Positions 1 to 11,828 of a stretch of 64,000 nt of DNA are shown one piece after another. The DNA is from Margaritifera margaritifera. Lineage: Eukaryota; Mollusca; Bivalvia; Unionida; Margaritiferidae. The notes below the pieces were generated by a model. That model searched no databases. It saw only the letters and a program-made list of their open reading frames with translations, and had not been told where the DNA came from. Position 1 is the first letter of the stretch; every line of letters begins with the position of its first letter. A program made the translations under genes and the position numbers. The DNA is taken from contig JAQPZY010001689.1 in assembly GCA_029931535.1 (NCBI GenBank), positions 1,329,501 to 1,393,500 of the forward strand. Reading direction: 5' to 3'.

Positions 1-917
1 CTGTAGGTTGTGCTGTCCTCATGTAGGACGAGTGGTTTATCCTTCATTTAGGGAATCCATTCTTCTCTCAAAGGGTGTGTGTTGTATAGGTAGGATACTC
101 ATGCATTTCCTTCTTCTGTTAACTATTCTCCTAACATTAATGTGACCGGGAATATATTTGATGGAGGAAGTAAAATTTTTAGTAAATAATGTTTCTCAGA
201 GAATACTTACCCGATCACATTACTATTAATCCCTTCCACACCTCCCTGCAAATGTGAACATCCTTTCTGATGTATCACTCAGCTTAAACTGGTAAACATC
301 CAGTTGATAGGTAGCCACCAAGTAGTGGTATAGAGAGGTAATGGGGAAAGACAAATTTTCATCTTTTTGAGAGGGTTGGATTTGAGAGGTAGCAAAGTAT
401 ATTTTCCTAACATTAATCTGATTGGGTAAGTATTCTCAGAGAAATGTAATTTTCTAAAATATTTGATATTCTGTATAAATATGTAATACGTGAGATAGTT
501 TTATTGGGTTGAAAATGAAATTATCAAAAAGTGTTAGCATACTATTCATCAATCATCTGGTGTTTTAATATTTCATCTTAATAAAAAATATTAATATTTT
601 GTGTTATCTTCTGATGAAGGAACCCTGGATCATGTGCAAGGTGCCTTGAGATATTGTTCAACCCAACTTTATGCCCTTCTCAACAGACTGTTATTTTATA
701 ATTCTAGCTGAAACACTTGATATATTCATGTTGTTAATGAATTTCACTTATGCCTTGGGGTTTATTAAAAACAAGTTCTAGAATTATTTTAAGGATACAT
801 GTTTTCCTTGTGTTAGCATGATTACTGCATGAATGTCTACACTTTAACATAAACGATATGCCTCTGGTGTCTTAAAAAAAACTTTTAACATCAATATAAT
901 TTTTCATTTTACTTAAG
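1..917. other. SMG5 intron, left part
   Basis: Intronic sequence before the first visible exon. It contains one MITE-like inverted repeat (190-446, listed separately). A block at about 128-153 resembles the right end of that element in direct orientation, which suggests a second, partly decayed end. The rest, 460-917, is AT-rich and shows no reading frame or repeat that I can support. A pyrimidine-rich stretch leads into the acceptor AG at 916-917. Confidence 0.6.
190..446. mobile_element. MITE-like element with about 21-bp inverted ends
   Basis: The left arm at 192-212 (tttctcagagaatacttaccc read in parts: TTTCTC, GAGAATACTTACCC) is matched in inverse orientation at 424-444, with one mismatch in 21. 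Weaker similarity continues outward on both sides. The 257-bp body has no coding potential. The terminal GAATACTTACCC resembles the ends of DIRS-type elements, so it may be a non-autonomous relative of one. No clear target-site duplication was found. Confidence 0.55.
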
Positions 918-1026
918 AAAAGCAGACCAAATCGATTGAGGAGGTTGAGGAGAAGGCGTCAGAGAGTTTCATCTGATGACAGTGAGGAGAACTCGGATAT
1001 TTCTGATGTATCAGATCTCAGTGAGG
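918..1026 (+). CDS. SMG5: SMG5 exon A: basic cluster and acidic Ser-rich linker
   Basis: The acceptor is TTAAG at 913-917 after a T-rich tract. The frame starts at phase 0 and gives 36 codons plus one base. The translation opens with a strongly basic run (RPNRLRRLRRRRQR), then turns Ser/Asp/Glu-rich (SSDDSEENSDISDVSDLSE). This basic-then-acidic layout matches the linker between the helical domain and the conserved C-terminal half in animal SMG5; the basic run could act as a nuclear localisation signal and the acidic serines as kinase sites, both by inference. The donor chosen is GTATGT at 1027. GTGAGG at 1021 would also keep the frame and remove two residues. The exon's last bases and donor lie inside an 80-bp tandem duplication. 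Confidence 0.87.
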
Positions 1027-1176
1027 GTATGTTCATACATGTAATACATTACCATTACCCTGGGGGGGGGGGTTGTATTACAGGAATGAGGAATGAGTGA
1101 GTGAGGGTATGTTATACATGTAATACATACCATTACCCTGGGGGGTGGGGTGTATTACAGGAATGAGTGGGTGAGG
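1020..1176 (+). repeat. 80-bp tandem duplication spanning the exon A donor
   Basis: The segment GTGAGGGTATGTT...AATGAGTGA occurs at 1021-1100 and again from 1101 to about 1176. It starts at the end of exon A, so a second GTATGT donor lies at 1107-1112, 80 bp downstream of the first. Using that decoy would add 80 nt and read into an in-frame TGA. Both copies carry a G-rich run and the phrase ATTACAGGAATGAG. Confidence 0.85.
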
Positions 1177-1417
1177 GAGAGTAGATGAGTTTCATAATTG
1201 ATGTTCATGAAAGGTAATTTGGGTTATTGCAATATCTTACTGATCAAAAGTGAGGCTTCATGTGTATGCTTCATGTCCTCATGTATGTGCACTAAAGACA
1301 ACAGTAGACTAATATAACCTAACAGCCTACTGACATTATTGGTCCTAGCTTCAGAGAAACCTTTAAAATTAAATGAAAATTGAAAAAAATAAAAGGGTCT
1401 GAGAATAAATACATTCT

Positions 1418-1474
1418 AATAATATTAGTGGTGTTTGCTGTGAGAAACTGAAATTTTCTATAAATTCCTTCCTA
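1418..1474 (+). repeat. Displaced single unit of the 71-bp satellite
   Basis: This stretch carries TAGTGGTGTTTGCTGTGAGA and ATTTTCTATAAATTC in the same order as the large array at 3976-5655. It ends in TTCCTA exactly where the 2.5-kb transposon begins, and the rest of the unit (TAATTGTAACTTTTGACAGC) resumes on the far side. It is therefore the left half of the array's first unit, separated by the insertion. Confidence 0.88.
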
Positions 1475-2149
1475 CCGTATTTACCGTATATCTTGGGACA
1501 CCGTATATCTTGGGGCACCATAAATTTATTTTTAAAGTAATTTTTTTGTGCACTGTAAGTTCTGGGACAGATCGTTTTTTTCGAGTCGTAAGTTGTGGGA
1601 CACCTTTTGAATCATAATATCGATAGCTTAGCTGGTAAAAAAAATGCACTCAACTTATATTTTATTACATAAATAAAATAAAAACCGCTGTCAGTGTTGT
1701 TTGTTTACACTTTTCTTCTTAACTGCAAACTTTTGAAGAACAAATTTTGATAAATCTATGGGCAATATAGGAGACTATATGTTTGCACTACGTACAAAAT
1801 ACGTGCAAGTCGGAGCAACCTGTACTTGTATTATAATTTGTTTTACTGTATAAACACTGTTTGATGCAGTAAAAGTTTTGAGTTGATTTATATTTGCCTT
1901 TTTCATAAGCCAGATCTAATTCCCAAGTAATATTTCCTCAGTTATCTGCCAGTGCAAACCCTTTAGCTTGTAAAGGCAGCCTCACTTTGTTTTCCCAACC
2001 CTTTGATTGTGCTCACTTTGTTTTCGTAACCCTTTGATCGAGCCGCAAAGTTGATACTTGTTCATTGTTCAGTGCCAAGTAGAGTCCTATATTAAGCTGA
2101 CAGAATTTATTTGAACTTCCTGTGATCATGCCGCACAATTGACGCCGGT

Positions 2150-3115
2150 TCAGTGAATACTGCTAAAAAGAAATCAAAGCCGGCTTCCCTTGCTCGGCCG
2201 ACTTTGTATATAAAAAATCTGCACACTTAAAAGAATCCAAAGTCGGCTTCCAGGGTCTGCTTGCTTTGTAATAAAATAGGCCATATGACTTCTAATGAAC
2301 ACAGGAGAAAGTATAACTTAAGTAAAATATGTGGAGAGAGAGAGAGAGAGATTTACGGATGAAAGCTACTGAGCTAGATAGTGAAGGTACAAAATGAAAG
2401 ATAAACATGCTAATTCCGAAACCCAAAACCTTTTTATTTATACAACAATGATCACTGAACATAATCCAAAAACCGCTGAACAGACATGCATACCGGTACT
2501 ATATTTAATTAAAATCCTTCAAGCTGTCCAAATTCTTAATTGCCCACTCGACCTCCTCAGGCTCAAACCCATCAAACTCGTCATTTTCACTGTCGCTGAC
2601 AGTTTCAACACATTCAGTATTTCTTATCACATTGTCCTCACAACCATTAAAGTTATTGTTAATACCGCACACTTTAAACGATTTTCTTATCAGATCTGGC
2701 TTGTCCTGGTCGACCTATGGGCCTCGTAGGTGAATTTTTAGGCAAAGGATTTTCTTTCCATGCAAGAGGCAAAGCATCTTCGCTACTTGAGTATCTTACT
2801 ACAAACTTATCCATCACGGCTGAGATGTATAATGTGGTTTATTTCGTTTTATTTGTATTCCCCTTTATATATGCTAAAATAGTACGGTAACAATGAATGT
2901 GAGGAGTCACTTTTATTGTAACAATGTGTGATAAGTTTTCCATTCAAACTGTTCCATTGTTTCAATTTATTTTCGAAATTGCTGTGAATACCGGTAAAAA
3001 GAAACCAGAGTCGGCTTCCCTAGGTCGGCCTACTCTGTATATAAAAAATCTGCATACTTGAAAGAATCCAAAGTCGGCTTCCGGGGTCGGCTTGCTTTGT
3101 AATAAAATAATCTTT
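2150..3115. repeat. Internal direct repeat of about 125 bp inside the TIR transposon
   Basis: Positions 2150-2275 and 2990-3115 share, in order, a GGTAAAAAGAAA-like start, GTCGGCTTCCCT, TATATAAAAAATCTGCA, GAATCCAAAGTCGGCTTCC and GCTTGCTTTGTAATAAAATA. Each copy holds two GTCGGCTTCC motifs. They may be transposase-binding subterminal sites or relics of an internal duplication. Confidence 0.75.
2500..2830 (-). pseudogene. Degraded transposase C-terminus remnant (family uncertain)
   Basis: On the minus strand two adjoining frames read MDKFVVRYSSSEDALPLAWK and then an acidic stretch, SDSENDEFDGFEPEEVEWA, with a frameshift near 2690. Acidic C-terminal tails are common in pogo/Tigger-type transposases, which agrees with the TA target site, but no catalytic motif is visible, so the assignment is only contextual. 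The + strand open frame over the same interval is a shadow. Confidence 0.4.
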
Positions 3116-3975
3116 GTATTTGATAGCCGAAGTCTCTACCAGGTGTGTTTATTCACCACCCAAGCATCTATTGTTTGCCACTTGTCATTATAATTGATGT
3201 TTGCAGGGTAAATACATGGGTGCAACATCATACACAGCATTAATTGTCTTTAAGAATATTTTTTTTGTACAAGGGTAACCCATGCTAGCAAAAATGTTGT
3301 CATTTTCACTCACAGTTAATGTATTTACTAATAATGATTTTTATTTGCGAAATATTATTACATTGTTAACCTGGATATAATACACTCTTGGTTATTTTGC
3401 ACCATACACCGGATCATGCGTGAATTGCTGATGCCTTCAAGCAATCGGTTATTTCTCGATCTCTCTCTCTTTCTATTGTTTGTGATTTTGCTGGATCCAA
3501 TTTTCAGTTTGATAATATACCGGTATTCAAACTTCTTAGGACAGCCAAACATGATTTGTTTATCTATATTCATGTCAATAAAATAATGTGTCAATGTTGT
3601 TACCGGACATAATCTATACACACGACCGGTACTCTACATTACCAGACCATGTCGTGTTAGTGGATACGTTAGTGATAGTGGATACGTTTGTGTCTTTTAT
3701 ACATAAATTGCTTATGAAGAACAAAAAAGAGGAATAAATAAGAACAGTACAAGGTTAGTTTCTTTCAGTTTATTATCAAATAAACGTTAAATTTACCTAC
3801 CTTATTGTAACATGAAGTGCTGGGGTGGGGGGGGGGGCAGCAAATTAAACACAATTTGTTTCGGTTCTTAAGTTCTGGGACATATGATCTAGTTGGAAAA
3901 AAGTTTAACCATAAGTTATGGGACAGGAAAAAAATCATTTATTTTATCTTGTCCCAAGATATACGGTAAATACGG

Positions 3976-5655
3976 TAATTGTAACTTTTGACAGCTAATT
4001 AGTGGTGTTTGCTGTGAGAAAGTGAGATTTTCTATAAATTCTTTCCTAATTGTGACTTTTGACAGCTAATCAGTGGTGTTTGCTGTGAGAAAGTGAGATT
4101 TTCTATAAATTCTTTCCTAATTGTGACTTTTGACGTCTAATCAGTGGTGTTTGCTGTGAGAAAGTGAGATTTTCTATGAATTCTTTCCTAATTGTGACTT
4201 TTGACAGCTAATCAGTGGTGTTTGCTGTGAGAAAGTGAGATTTTCTATAAATTCTTTCCTAATTGTGACTTTTGACAGCTAATCAGTGGTGTTTGCTGTG
4301 AGAAAGTGAGATTTTCTATAAATTCTTTCCTAATTGTGACTTTTGACAGCTAATCAGTGGTGTTTGCTGTGAGAAAGTGAGATTTTCTATAAATTCTTTC
4401 CTAATTGTGACTTTTGACAGCTAATCAGTGGTGTTTGCTGTGAGAAAGTGAGATTTTCTATAAATTCTTTCCTAATTGTGACTTTTGACAGCTAATCAGT
4501 GGTGTTTGCTGTGAGAAAGTGAGATTTTCTATAAATTCTTTCCTAATTGTGACTTTTGACAGCTAATTAGTGGTGGTTGCTGTGAGAAAGTGAGATTTTC
4601 TATAAATTCTTTCCTAATTGTGACTTTTGACAGCAAATCAGTGGTGTTTGCTGTGAGAAAGTGAGATTTTCTATAAATTCTTTCCTAATTGTGACTTTTG
4701 ACAGCTAATCAGTGGTGTTTGCTGTGAGAAAGTGAGATTTTCTATAAATTCTTTCCTAATTGTGACTTTTGACAGCTAATCAGTGGTGTTTGTTGTGAGA
4801 AAGTGAGATTTTCTATAAATTCTTTCCTAATTGTGACTTTTGACAGCTAATCAGTGGTGCTTGCTGTGAGAAAGTGAGATTTTCTATAAATTCTTTCCTA
4901 ATTGTGACTTTTGACAGCTAATCAGTGGTGTTTGCTGTGAGAAAGTGAGATTTTCTATAAATTCTTTCCTAATTGTGACTTTTGACAGCTAATCAGTGGT
5001 GTTTGCTTTGAGAAAGTGAGATTTTCTATAAATTCTTTCCTAATTGTGACTTTTGACAGCTAATCAGTGGTGTTTGCTGTGAGAAAGTGAGATTTTCTAT
5101 AAATTCTTTCCTAATTGTGACTTTTGACAGCTAATCAGTGGTGTTTGCTGTGAGAAAGTGAGATTTTCTATAAATTCTTTCCTAATTGTGACTTTTGACA
5201 GCTAATCAGTGGTGTTTGCTGTGAGAAAGTGAGATTTTCTATAAATTCTTTCCTAATTGTGACTTTTGACAGCTAATCAGTAGTGTTTGCTGTGAGAAAG
5301 TGAGATTTTCTATAAATTCTTTCCTAATTGTGACTTTTGACAGCTAATCAGTGGTGTTTGCTGTGAGAAAGTGAGATTTTCTATAAATTCTTTCCTAATT
5401 GTGACTTTTGACAGCTAATCAGTGGTGTTTGCTTTGAGAAAGTGAGATTTTCTATAAATTCTTTCCTAATTGTGACTTTTGACAGCTAATCAGTGGTGTT
5501 TGCTGTGAGAAAGTGAGATTTTCTATAAATTCTTTCCTAATTGTGACTTTTGACAGCTAATCAGTGGTGTTTGCTGTGAGAAAGTGAGATTTTCTATAAA
5601 TTCTTTCCTAATTGTGACTTTTGACAGCTAATCAGTGGTGTTTGCTGTGAGAAAT
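3976..5655 (+). repeat. 71-bp minisatellite, about 24 copies
   Basis: The unit contains TAATTGTGACTTTTGACAGC, TAATCAGTGGTGTTTGCTGT, GAGAAAGTGAGATTTTCTAT and AAATTCTTTCC, giving a period of exactly 71 bp (for example 4047 to 4118). Most copies differ by only 0-2 bases, which implies recent amplification or homogenisation. The array stops abruptly at GAGAAATAGAGACTC near 5655. It begins at the right edge of the 2.5-kb transposon. Confidence 0.97.
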
Positions 5656-8012
5656 AGAGACTCAGATAACTCATGAACCCACTTAAAACGTGGGGTCAGG
5701 CACGGATCCCATTTTCTTTCTTCTAGATAATACCAGAAGAATTGGCCCCAATTTGTTGAACGTGAAGAAAATCGTGATCGAAACTAGTAAATGAAACCTT
5801 GCTATATCACTTGTTTTATTTTCCAAAATGGTGTTTAGTGCCCGAAAATCTGATTAAACATCATGAAATTCGCATCTTTTAATAACAAGTCATATATTTT
5901 GTTTTCTATATATAAAAAAATCTCAGTACACCGTAAATAACAATATTCTATGATATTTCGATCCATGAAAATGTCAGTAATGCCTATTGGTGGCTGCACT
6001 TTAAGATATAAATGCCAATTAAATAAGTTTTGTCAAGTGAAAGTCGTGTTTTGCTTCTATCTTTTAATTTGGTTTCAGTGTAATCATCATAATGCTATAT
6101 GCACTCATGTATTGAAATGTGAAAAGTGTCGATCAACGGTCACAGATTTTTCTGTCAGCATTTCTGAGAACCTAATTAAGTGGTGATTGTTTTGATCTCT
6201 GAGATGCGGAAGTGTTTGTTGTATTGTTACAATCAATTAAAAGTAAACCTGCTTTGTATTATCACGTTAATTATGTCTTTTGTATCAAATCAAATACAGG
6301 GAGTGAAATAATAAAAACTAAGTTAAAAGGGATACAAATCCTACCCGCGTAAGAGCTAACAGTCACGATAGTGTGTCAGGTCAACTCATTTCAGTCAACC
6401 AGTTGAACACTGTTATAAATATTATCATGTAGGTAACATAATTCAAATATATAACATTAATCAGTGGTTTATCCTACTAATTCACAAATGCGACCACCGA
6501 TAGCAAGAGAAGCAAAGTGAAAGGAATACTTGGTTGTTTCACAGATATGGTTCATTATGGAGAAGCAAGTTCCAAGGTTTGTAGTGAACTTAAAATTCCT
6601 GAATTGACGCTCAGAGGTTTGCTCAAGGATGAGCAGAAATTTCATTATTACTTGCAATGAAATTGCTGCATCAATGTTTTACTAATAGAACAATATTTGT
6701 AAAAAATATAATCAAATTTCAACGTTAAAGGTTGTTGTTTCACAAATTAAATGTCCCTAGTTTTTGAAAAAAGGAAAACTAGTTTTGTTGTGGATCAACA
6801 ATAATACTCAAATATATCTACATTCACATGCAAAAGGCAGTGATGTAATACACAATATTTTCGGAAGTACATGTGATGTGTCTCGAAAACGTCTTGGAGT
6901 AATGTTTTTACCCCCCTCGTCTTCTTGTTGTTGATGTCCAGCCAGGATGGCATCCACTTCTTACATTTTAAGAGGTCCCTTGGTACTCATATACCCATGT
7001 ATACCTGCAAACATGAAACTTGGGGGGGGATGCATCTTGAAGAGTGCCATACCCTCATCACAAAAGTAAGTAACTTTGACACATATTTCACACTTCACTG
7101 ACTTTGGCTAAATTTTGAATTTCAAACATTTTCTCAAGCTCTGTTCATGCTAGAATTATCAAGATATATAGTTGTATGCATCCCTATGAGTACCATACCC
7201 TCACAGCAAAAGAAGGTCACCATGACCAACATTCAGATTGTAGTGGCTTAGGTTAAGTTTTTGCATTTAACTCATGACCACATAGGGTTTTTGCATCCTG
7301 TTTATATATACTTCTATACATGGAATCATGAAATTTGGTGAGGGGATACATACCATAACTAGAATTGACTGCATCTCCTCAAATAAAAGAGGGAGGGAGG
7401 GACAGTATCTTCCAGGAGAGAACTACTGTTACCACCTTTAAGTAGGAATCAGCTACTTCTGAGAAGATTGATTGTATTCCCCCAAATAAAAAGGAGGAGC
7501 AGCAGCATCCCTGATAAGTTAGTGTTACTTTTAAGAAGAGGGCAGCATATATCATTAAGGGCTATAAGCTTGCTGGAATCAAGTGTACCACCAGCCTGAC
7601 TATAGGATGGAGGGAGAAGAAGTGCCATCCAAAGCACAAGCATAGTCTTACCCGTGGTGGGGGTAGAACTGAGCCCTATTATGGAGTTTGGTTGTACCCC
7701 CCCCCCCTTTCTTTGGGGGAAGGTCAACATTCTCACGTACCCAAGTCAAGGTCAGGCAATCAGCAGTTCATGCAACCCCAAGAGGTAATGCCTTTTTCTA
7801 TCTTTTTTAGTGCTGGGGAAATTTATTTCCACAGATCTAGATTACCATTGACTTGGGTGGCTGGTCATTGACCGGTCACCAATCACCGGGTACAGACCAC
7901 TGGTCACTGATCACCAATCACAATACTGATCACTTGGCACTGGGCACCGGGCACAGGGCATCAAGAACACAAGGCGAATCTAAGTATAGGTTCAGGTATC
8001 GGGTTGAACTCC
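5656..8012. other. Intron 1 middle part, dispersed repeat sequence
   Basis: No coding exon is seen. From about 7000 to 7370, two related blocks with GCATCCCTATGAGTACCATACC-like and GCATCTTGAAGAGTGCCATACC-like phrases (each followed by CCCTCA and CACAAAAG/GCAAAAG) look like copies of a dispersed repeat. Short frames at 5950-6186, 6469-6657 and 7449-7736 have no recognisable domain, and I treat them as chance. Confidence 0.5.
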
Positions 8013-8138
8013 CCCCTGCCTCCACATTACCTAATTACCCAACTATAGGGACAACCCCTGCCTCCACATTACCTAATTACCCAACTATAGGGACAACCCC
8101 TGCCTCCACATTACCTAATTACCCAACTTATGGGACAA
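8013..8138 (+). repeat. 42-bp direct repeat, 3 copies
   Basis: Three units of CCCCTGCCTCCACATTACCT plus AATTACCCAACTATAGGGAC lie head to tail. The period is a multiple of three, so a frame reads PASTLPNYPTIGTT three times. The repeat lies just upstream of the DIRS remnant and may belong to its gag or leader region. Confidence 0.85.
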
Positions 8139-8619
8139 AACCTGCATTGATGCATGCTTATGCGAAAGAAGATCAGATCAATGTCCCCTTCTTCCCCATG
8201 TTCTCAATCAACCCTTTTTAGATGTGGAGTTTCCTCTTTCAAGGGAGAGATCATCCTGTTCCATCATGGATGTTTTCTATATGGCCCCCTGCAAGTATGG
8301 GTGCTGAGGTTCGTAGACCACAAAAATTCCTGTCCAACAGAAAAAGCACCAATTATTGACAGTTCAGTCGCTCCCTGTGAAAAGTCACAGAACATCTATG
8401 TCTCTACTTCCTGGCCTTCCCTGCAGAGGGATTGTTCTGGGTCTAATACTCCTGTATCCCACTGAAGTTTGGAACAGGAAGATGATAATGCCTTGTCTGT
8501 CATAGTAGATTCTCAGGAATTTGCAGATGATCAGGAGGAGTGGGTACACCCTCCCCTCCTAGGATCTCCAAACCCCTTCAACCAAGCATCTCATGTGGTC
8601 AAAGAGGAGGAGACATGAT

Positions 8620-9290
8620 CATTCAACAAGGCCGTAAATGAAGTATACCACCTCCTTATCCCTGATATGTGCCGAAGGCCTATGTGCTCGGTTGACACAA
8701 AGATTCTTTCAAGCTTAGAAAGACTTTCAGGGGCAATGTCTAGAACAGACCTGCTCATGCATCCTCACACATCTGTGGTCAGAGAACTTGCACAGAATGA
8801 TGGAAAAAGGGCAAGAATTGGCAAGGCAAAATAAATGGTATTCAGTCAAGGCAAAATAAATGGTATTCAGTCCCCCTTTCTGCTTTGAGTCCTTTAGTAT
8901 CAGCCTCCAGGTATAGGGTTCATTTTCCCTCCTGGACCATAACTCCCACCCCTTGGATGCTGCATCTTTGCAAGGTTGATTTCGTCACTGCTGTTTTCTC
9001 GCCTCACTGTTAAATCATTAGAGGCTTTAGAGTCGAAGCTGAGGTCCTTAGTGACTATAGCATCACATGCTGATCTGTTACTCCATGACTTCCTTCATTC
9101 TTCTGAAGGAAGAATCATTGTCTGCTGTTGCCTTGCAACGATTGTTGGAGGCTGTAGCAAGACATTAAGGCATACATTGTCTATTACTATGGCGCTGTTG
9201 GCAGAGCTCATCCATCTTTCAGAGGCCTGGTTGAGCATCACGGAAGACTGGTGGGTCCTTTTCCATAATGAAGGAGGGTCTATGTCTGCG
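8620..9290 (+). pseudogene. DIRS gag-like remnant
   Basis: Fragments in changing frames read ILSSLERLSGAMSRTDLLMH, then DAASLQ, then LEALESKLRSLVTIASHADL followed by LRHTLSITMALLAELIHL. These match the conserved part of Gag-like proteins in animal DIRS-1-type elements as I recall them. Frameshifts fall near 8830 and 8970. A 26-bp direct duplication (AAGGCAAAATAAATGGTATT) at about 8822-8872 lies inside it. Confidence 0.7.
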
Positions 9291-9360
9291 ATTTACAGAA
9301 CTCCTCCCTCTCTCAAGGAACCCCATCCTCTTCTATCAGTCAAATATAAGCAAGTTAGTT

Positions 9361-9960
9361 GAAGAGGTGCACTTCCTGAAGAGTGCTATAGAGAGGGTTT
9401 AATCATCCAGTTGCCAACATTCTACTCCTGGTTATTTCTGGTCCCTAAAAGGGTGGGAAACTAAGATTGATTATAGCTCTTTCACTTTAAACAAATTAAT
9501 GCGAGAGGAAACCTTCAAGATGGAAATTGCAGCATCAATTTAGAATGCTATTAGACCTGTAGACTGGGCAGTTTCCATCAATCTTCAGGATGCATATTCC
9601 ACATCCTGATCTTTCCACAGCACAAGAAATACTTTTGGTTTTCGATTGGACAAGAGGTATTCAGTTCTGAGTCATGCCGTTTTATCGATCTAGTCTCAGC
9701 ACCTAGGGTCTTCACCAGAGTATAGGAGTAGTAGCTGTGCACTTGAGTTATGTGGTGATTCAGCTCATCAAATACTGCCACGACTTGCTGCTGCACAACA
9801 GCAGTAAACAGTTCCTATTATGTCATATGACCCACTGTTGGTCTGTAGTGACTGGGTTAGGACTTAATGCCCATCCAAGAGAAATCAGATCTCATTCCTT
9901 CTCAGGATTTCATGTATATAGGAATGTGTCAGGTTCATATTTCCCGAGAAAGGATACACA
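9361..9960 (+). pseudogene. DIRS reverse transcriptase remnant
   Basis: Frames read YSSFTLNKLMREETFKME, then WAVSINLQDAYS (the motif A region with its aspartate), then FGFRLDKRYS, then LLHNSSKQFLLCHM and LGLNAHPREIRSH. These are successive RT blocks of DIRS elements. At least three frameshifts or stops break it, and the catalytic DD box is not intact. Confidence 0.72.
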
Positions 9961-10159
9961 AATTCCTGGAATTGTGGAGGTCTTTACAGATCAAGACTTC
10001 TTTGTTAGCTTGTCTTTATCTCTTGCTTCTGGTAACCTTGAATTCTGCGGCAGACCCGGTATCCCTAGAGAGACTCCATTTATGTCCTTGTCAGTTTCTC
10101 CTCTTGGCAGTCTGGAAACCACATGAGGATTTGCTCTCAGGTTTAATTTCTATAGGGTC

Positions 10160-10690
10160 ATCTTTCCAGTACCACCACAAGTTGTGGTACAATCAAGACA
10201 AGATTCTGATAGGAGTTACTCTGCATGTCTCTGAATGTCACTCCCATCTGTACACCAACGCATCAGATTCATGGAGGGGAGAGACTCAGAATCAGATGGA
10301 GAACTTCTCCAGGGCCATTGGTCCCAGGATGAGAGCCTCCTACACATAAACAATTTGGACTGTGTTCTTCACTCTAAAAGGGTGCATAGATCATGTCATG
10401 GGTTATTGCATCATGGTGTCCAACACATCGGTGGTTGCATTCCTCAGATGACAAGGAGGTACTCATGGTCCTTTTCTCTGCATGGAAGTCTACAACCTTC
10501 TATGCTGGGCTGAGTCAGAAGGGATTACACTCCAAGTTCATCACATTCCAGGAAGAAAATATCCTTGCAAACAGTTTGTCCAGAACAGGCAAGGTAGTCC
10601 TAACAGAATGTTTTTGACATCAAGACAGTTGCAGAGTCTCTATTCATTCTATGGTAGAAACCTCTAGCTGACTTCTTTGCAATGAAACTC
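10160..10690 (+). pseudogene. DIRS RNase H remnant
   Basis: Readable pieces include LHVSECHSHLYTNASDSW (a degraded first-aspartate region), MVLFSAWKSTTFYAG, and LLCWAESEGITLQVHHIPGR followed in another frame by NILANSLSRTGK. The last corresponds to the HIPG(R/K)xNxLADxLSR end of the RNase H domain. Several frames are needed to follow it, so it is non-functional. Confidence 0.72.
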
Positions 10691-11750
10691 AACAACGAGC
10701 ATCTGTTTATGTTTCCCCAGACCCAGACCAAAAAGTTTTGGCAGTGGACTCCTTCAGCCTGAGGTGAGATCGACTGTTCATTTATGCATTCCCTCCCTTC
10801 AGGTTGATTCCACAGGTATTTTGCAAGGTCCAGACATCCACAGCACCGATTATCCTGATATCATCTCTGTGGCCTGAAAGGTCTTAGTTCAGTGATCTCT
10901 TCAACGATTGATCGACCAAACCACAGTGTTACCTCAGAGAAAGAAATTGTTTTCACAACACAAAGGTACTCTGTTTCACACCAATCATCTGATTCTCCAC
11001 CTTTGTGCTTAGCTTATCTCTAGCAATCTATATGCCAGGCGAAGTTTTCGAGTGAGGTTGCTGACTGCATTGTCCGGCCCTGAAACATTCTACATCTAAG
11101 GCCTATGATGCAAAGTGAAGAATCTTTTGTGATTAGGAAACACCTTTTAGTATGACTTCATTTGAAAATCTTTGCTTTAAACCATTTTTCTTCTAAATGT
11201 AGTCAGTGTGGAAAAGAAGCTAACTACATATTTTATCAATAGAGGAGGTATCTTCAATAGGAATTATGATTCTGTTTCCCAGGTTATGTCATCCAGGTTT
11301 CCTTGCAAAAAACAGCATCCATCAGTACTTCCATCGCTGATAGAGATCCACAGTCTCAGTTGCATCTGTTCTGGGAACAATCAAGGTAGACTCCTTTGTC
11401 CAGTTAGGGCAATTAAGTTCTATTAAGCAGTTGCTAAGGGAGAAGGAAAGGTAGGAAAGTTTTCTGCTTCCCTTAAGGGGCTCAGCTGATATTTCAGCAT
11501 CCACCATCTCAACATGGAATTCACTCAAACCATCAAAAGAGCTCATTCATTAGGATAAAAAACCATGAAGGCTGCATTTTGACGATCACATATGACCTTC
11601 TCTTTTTACCTTTGATCCTTATCAAACCAGAGCCATGGTATTTTTTCTCTAGGTCCAATTATTGCTGCACAAACAGTGACTCATATTGCTTCTAATCATA
11701 GCAGTTGAGTGGCTGGGCTACAAGGTGAGAAATTTGTTTCACCTTTTACA
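10690..11750 (+). pseudogene. DIRS tyrosine recombinase remnant
   Basis: After the RNase H remnant comes LNNEHLFMFPQTQTKKFW, similar to the linker before the recombinase. Farther on is LLCPVRAIKFY, which matches the block before the catalytic domain, and FTQTIKRAHSLG. The catalytic HxxR and Tyr parts are not readable. Stops occur throughout. Confidence 0.6.
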
Positions 11751-11828
11751 CCCTTACAGTCCATCAGCCTCTTTCCTTACTGACAAATTCAGCTAAACAG
11801 TAGTGACAGATATTGTATTGCTGATAGT

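Larger units (their letters stand above)
1475..3975 (-). mobile_element. 2.5-kb TIR DNA transposon with TA target duplication, pogo/Tc1-mariner-like
   Basis: The terminal inverted repeats are perfect over 25 bp: 1475-1499 begins CCGTATTTACCGTATATC, and 3951-3975 is its exact reverse complement. TA flanks the element at 1473-1474 and 3976-3977, and joining the flanks restores one unit of the 71-bp repeat. TA duplication and size fit the pogo/Tc1-mariner group; the family is an inference. Motifs of the form TAAGTTNTGGGACA occur near both ends (about 1555, 1588, 3867, 3913). An internal direct repeat of about 125 bp (2150-2275 and 2990-3115) carries GTCGGCTTCC motifs. The only coding trace is a short degraded frame on the minus strand. 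Confidence 0.85.

Noticed and set aside
3976..5655. CRISPR-like look of the regular array
   Set aside because: Units are contiguous with no unique spacers and the context is an animal intron; it is a minisatellite.
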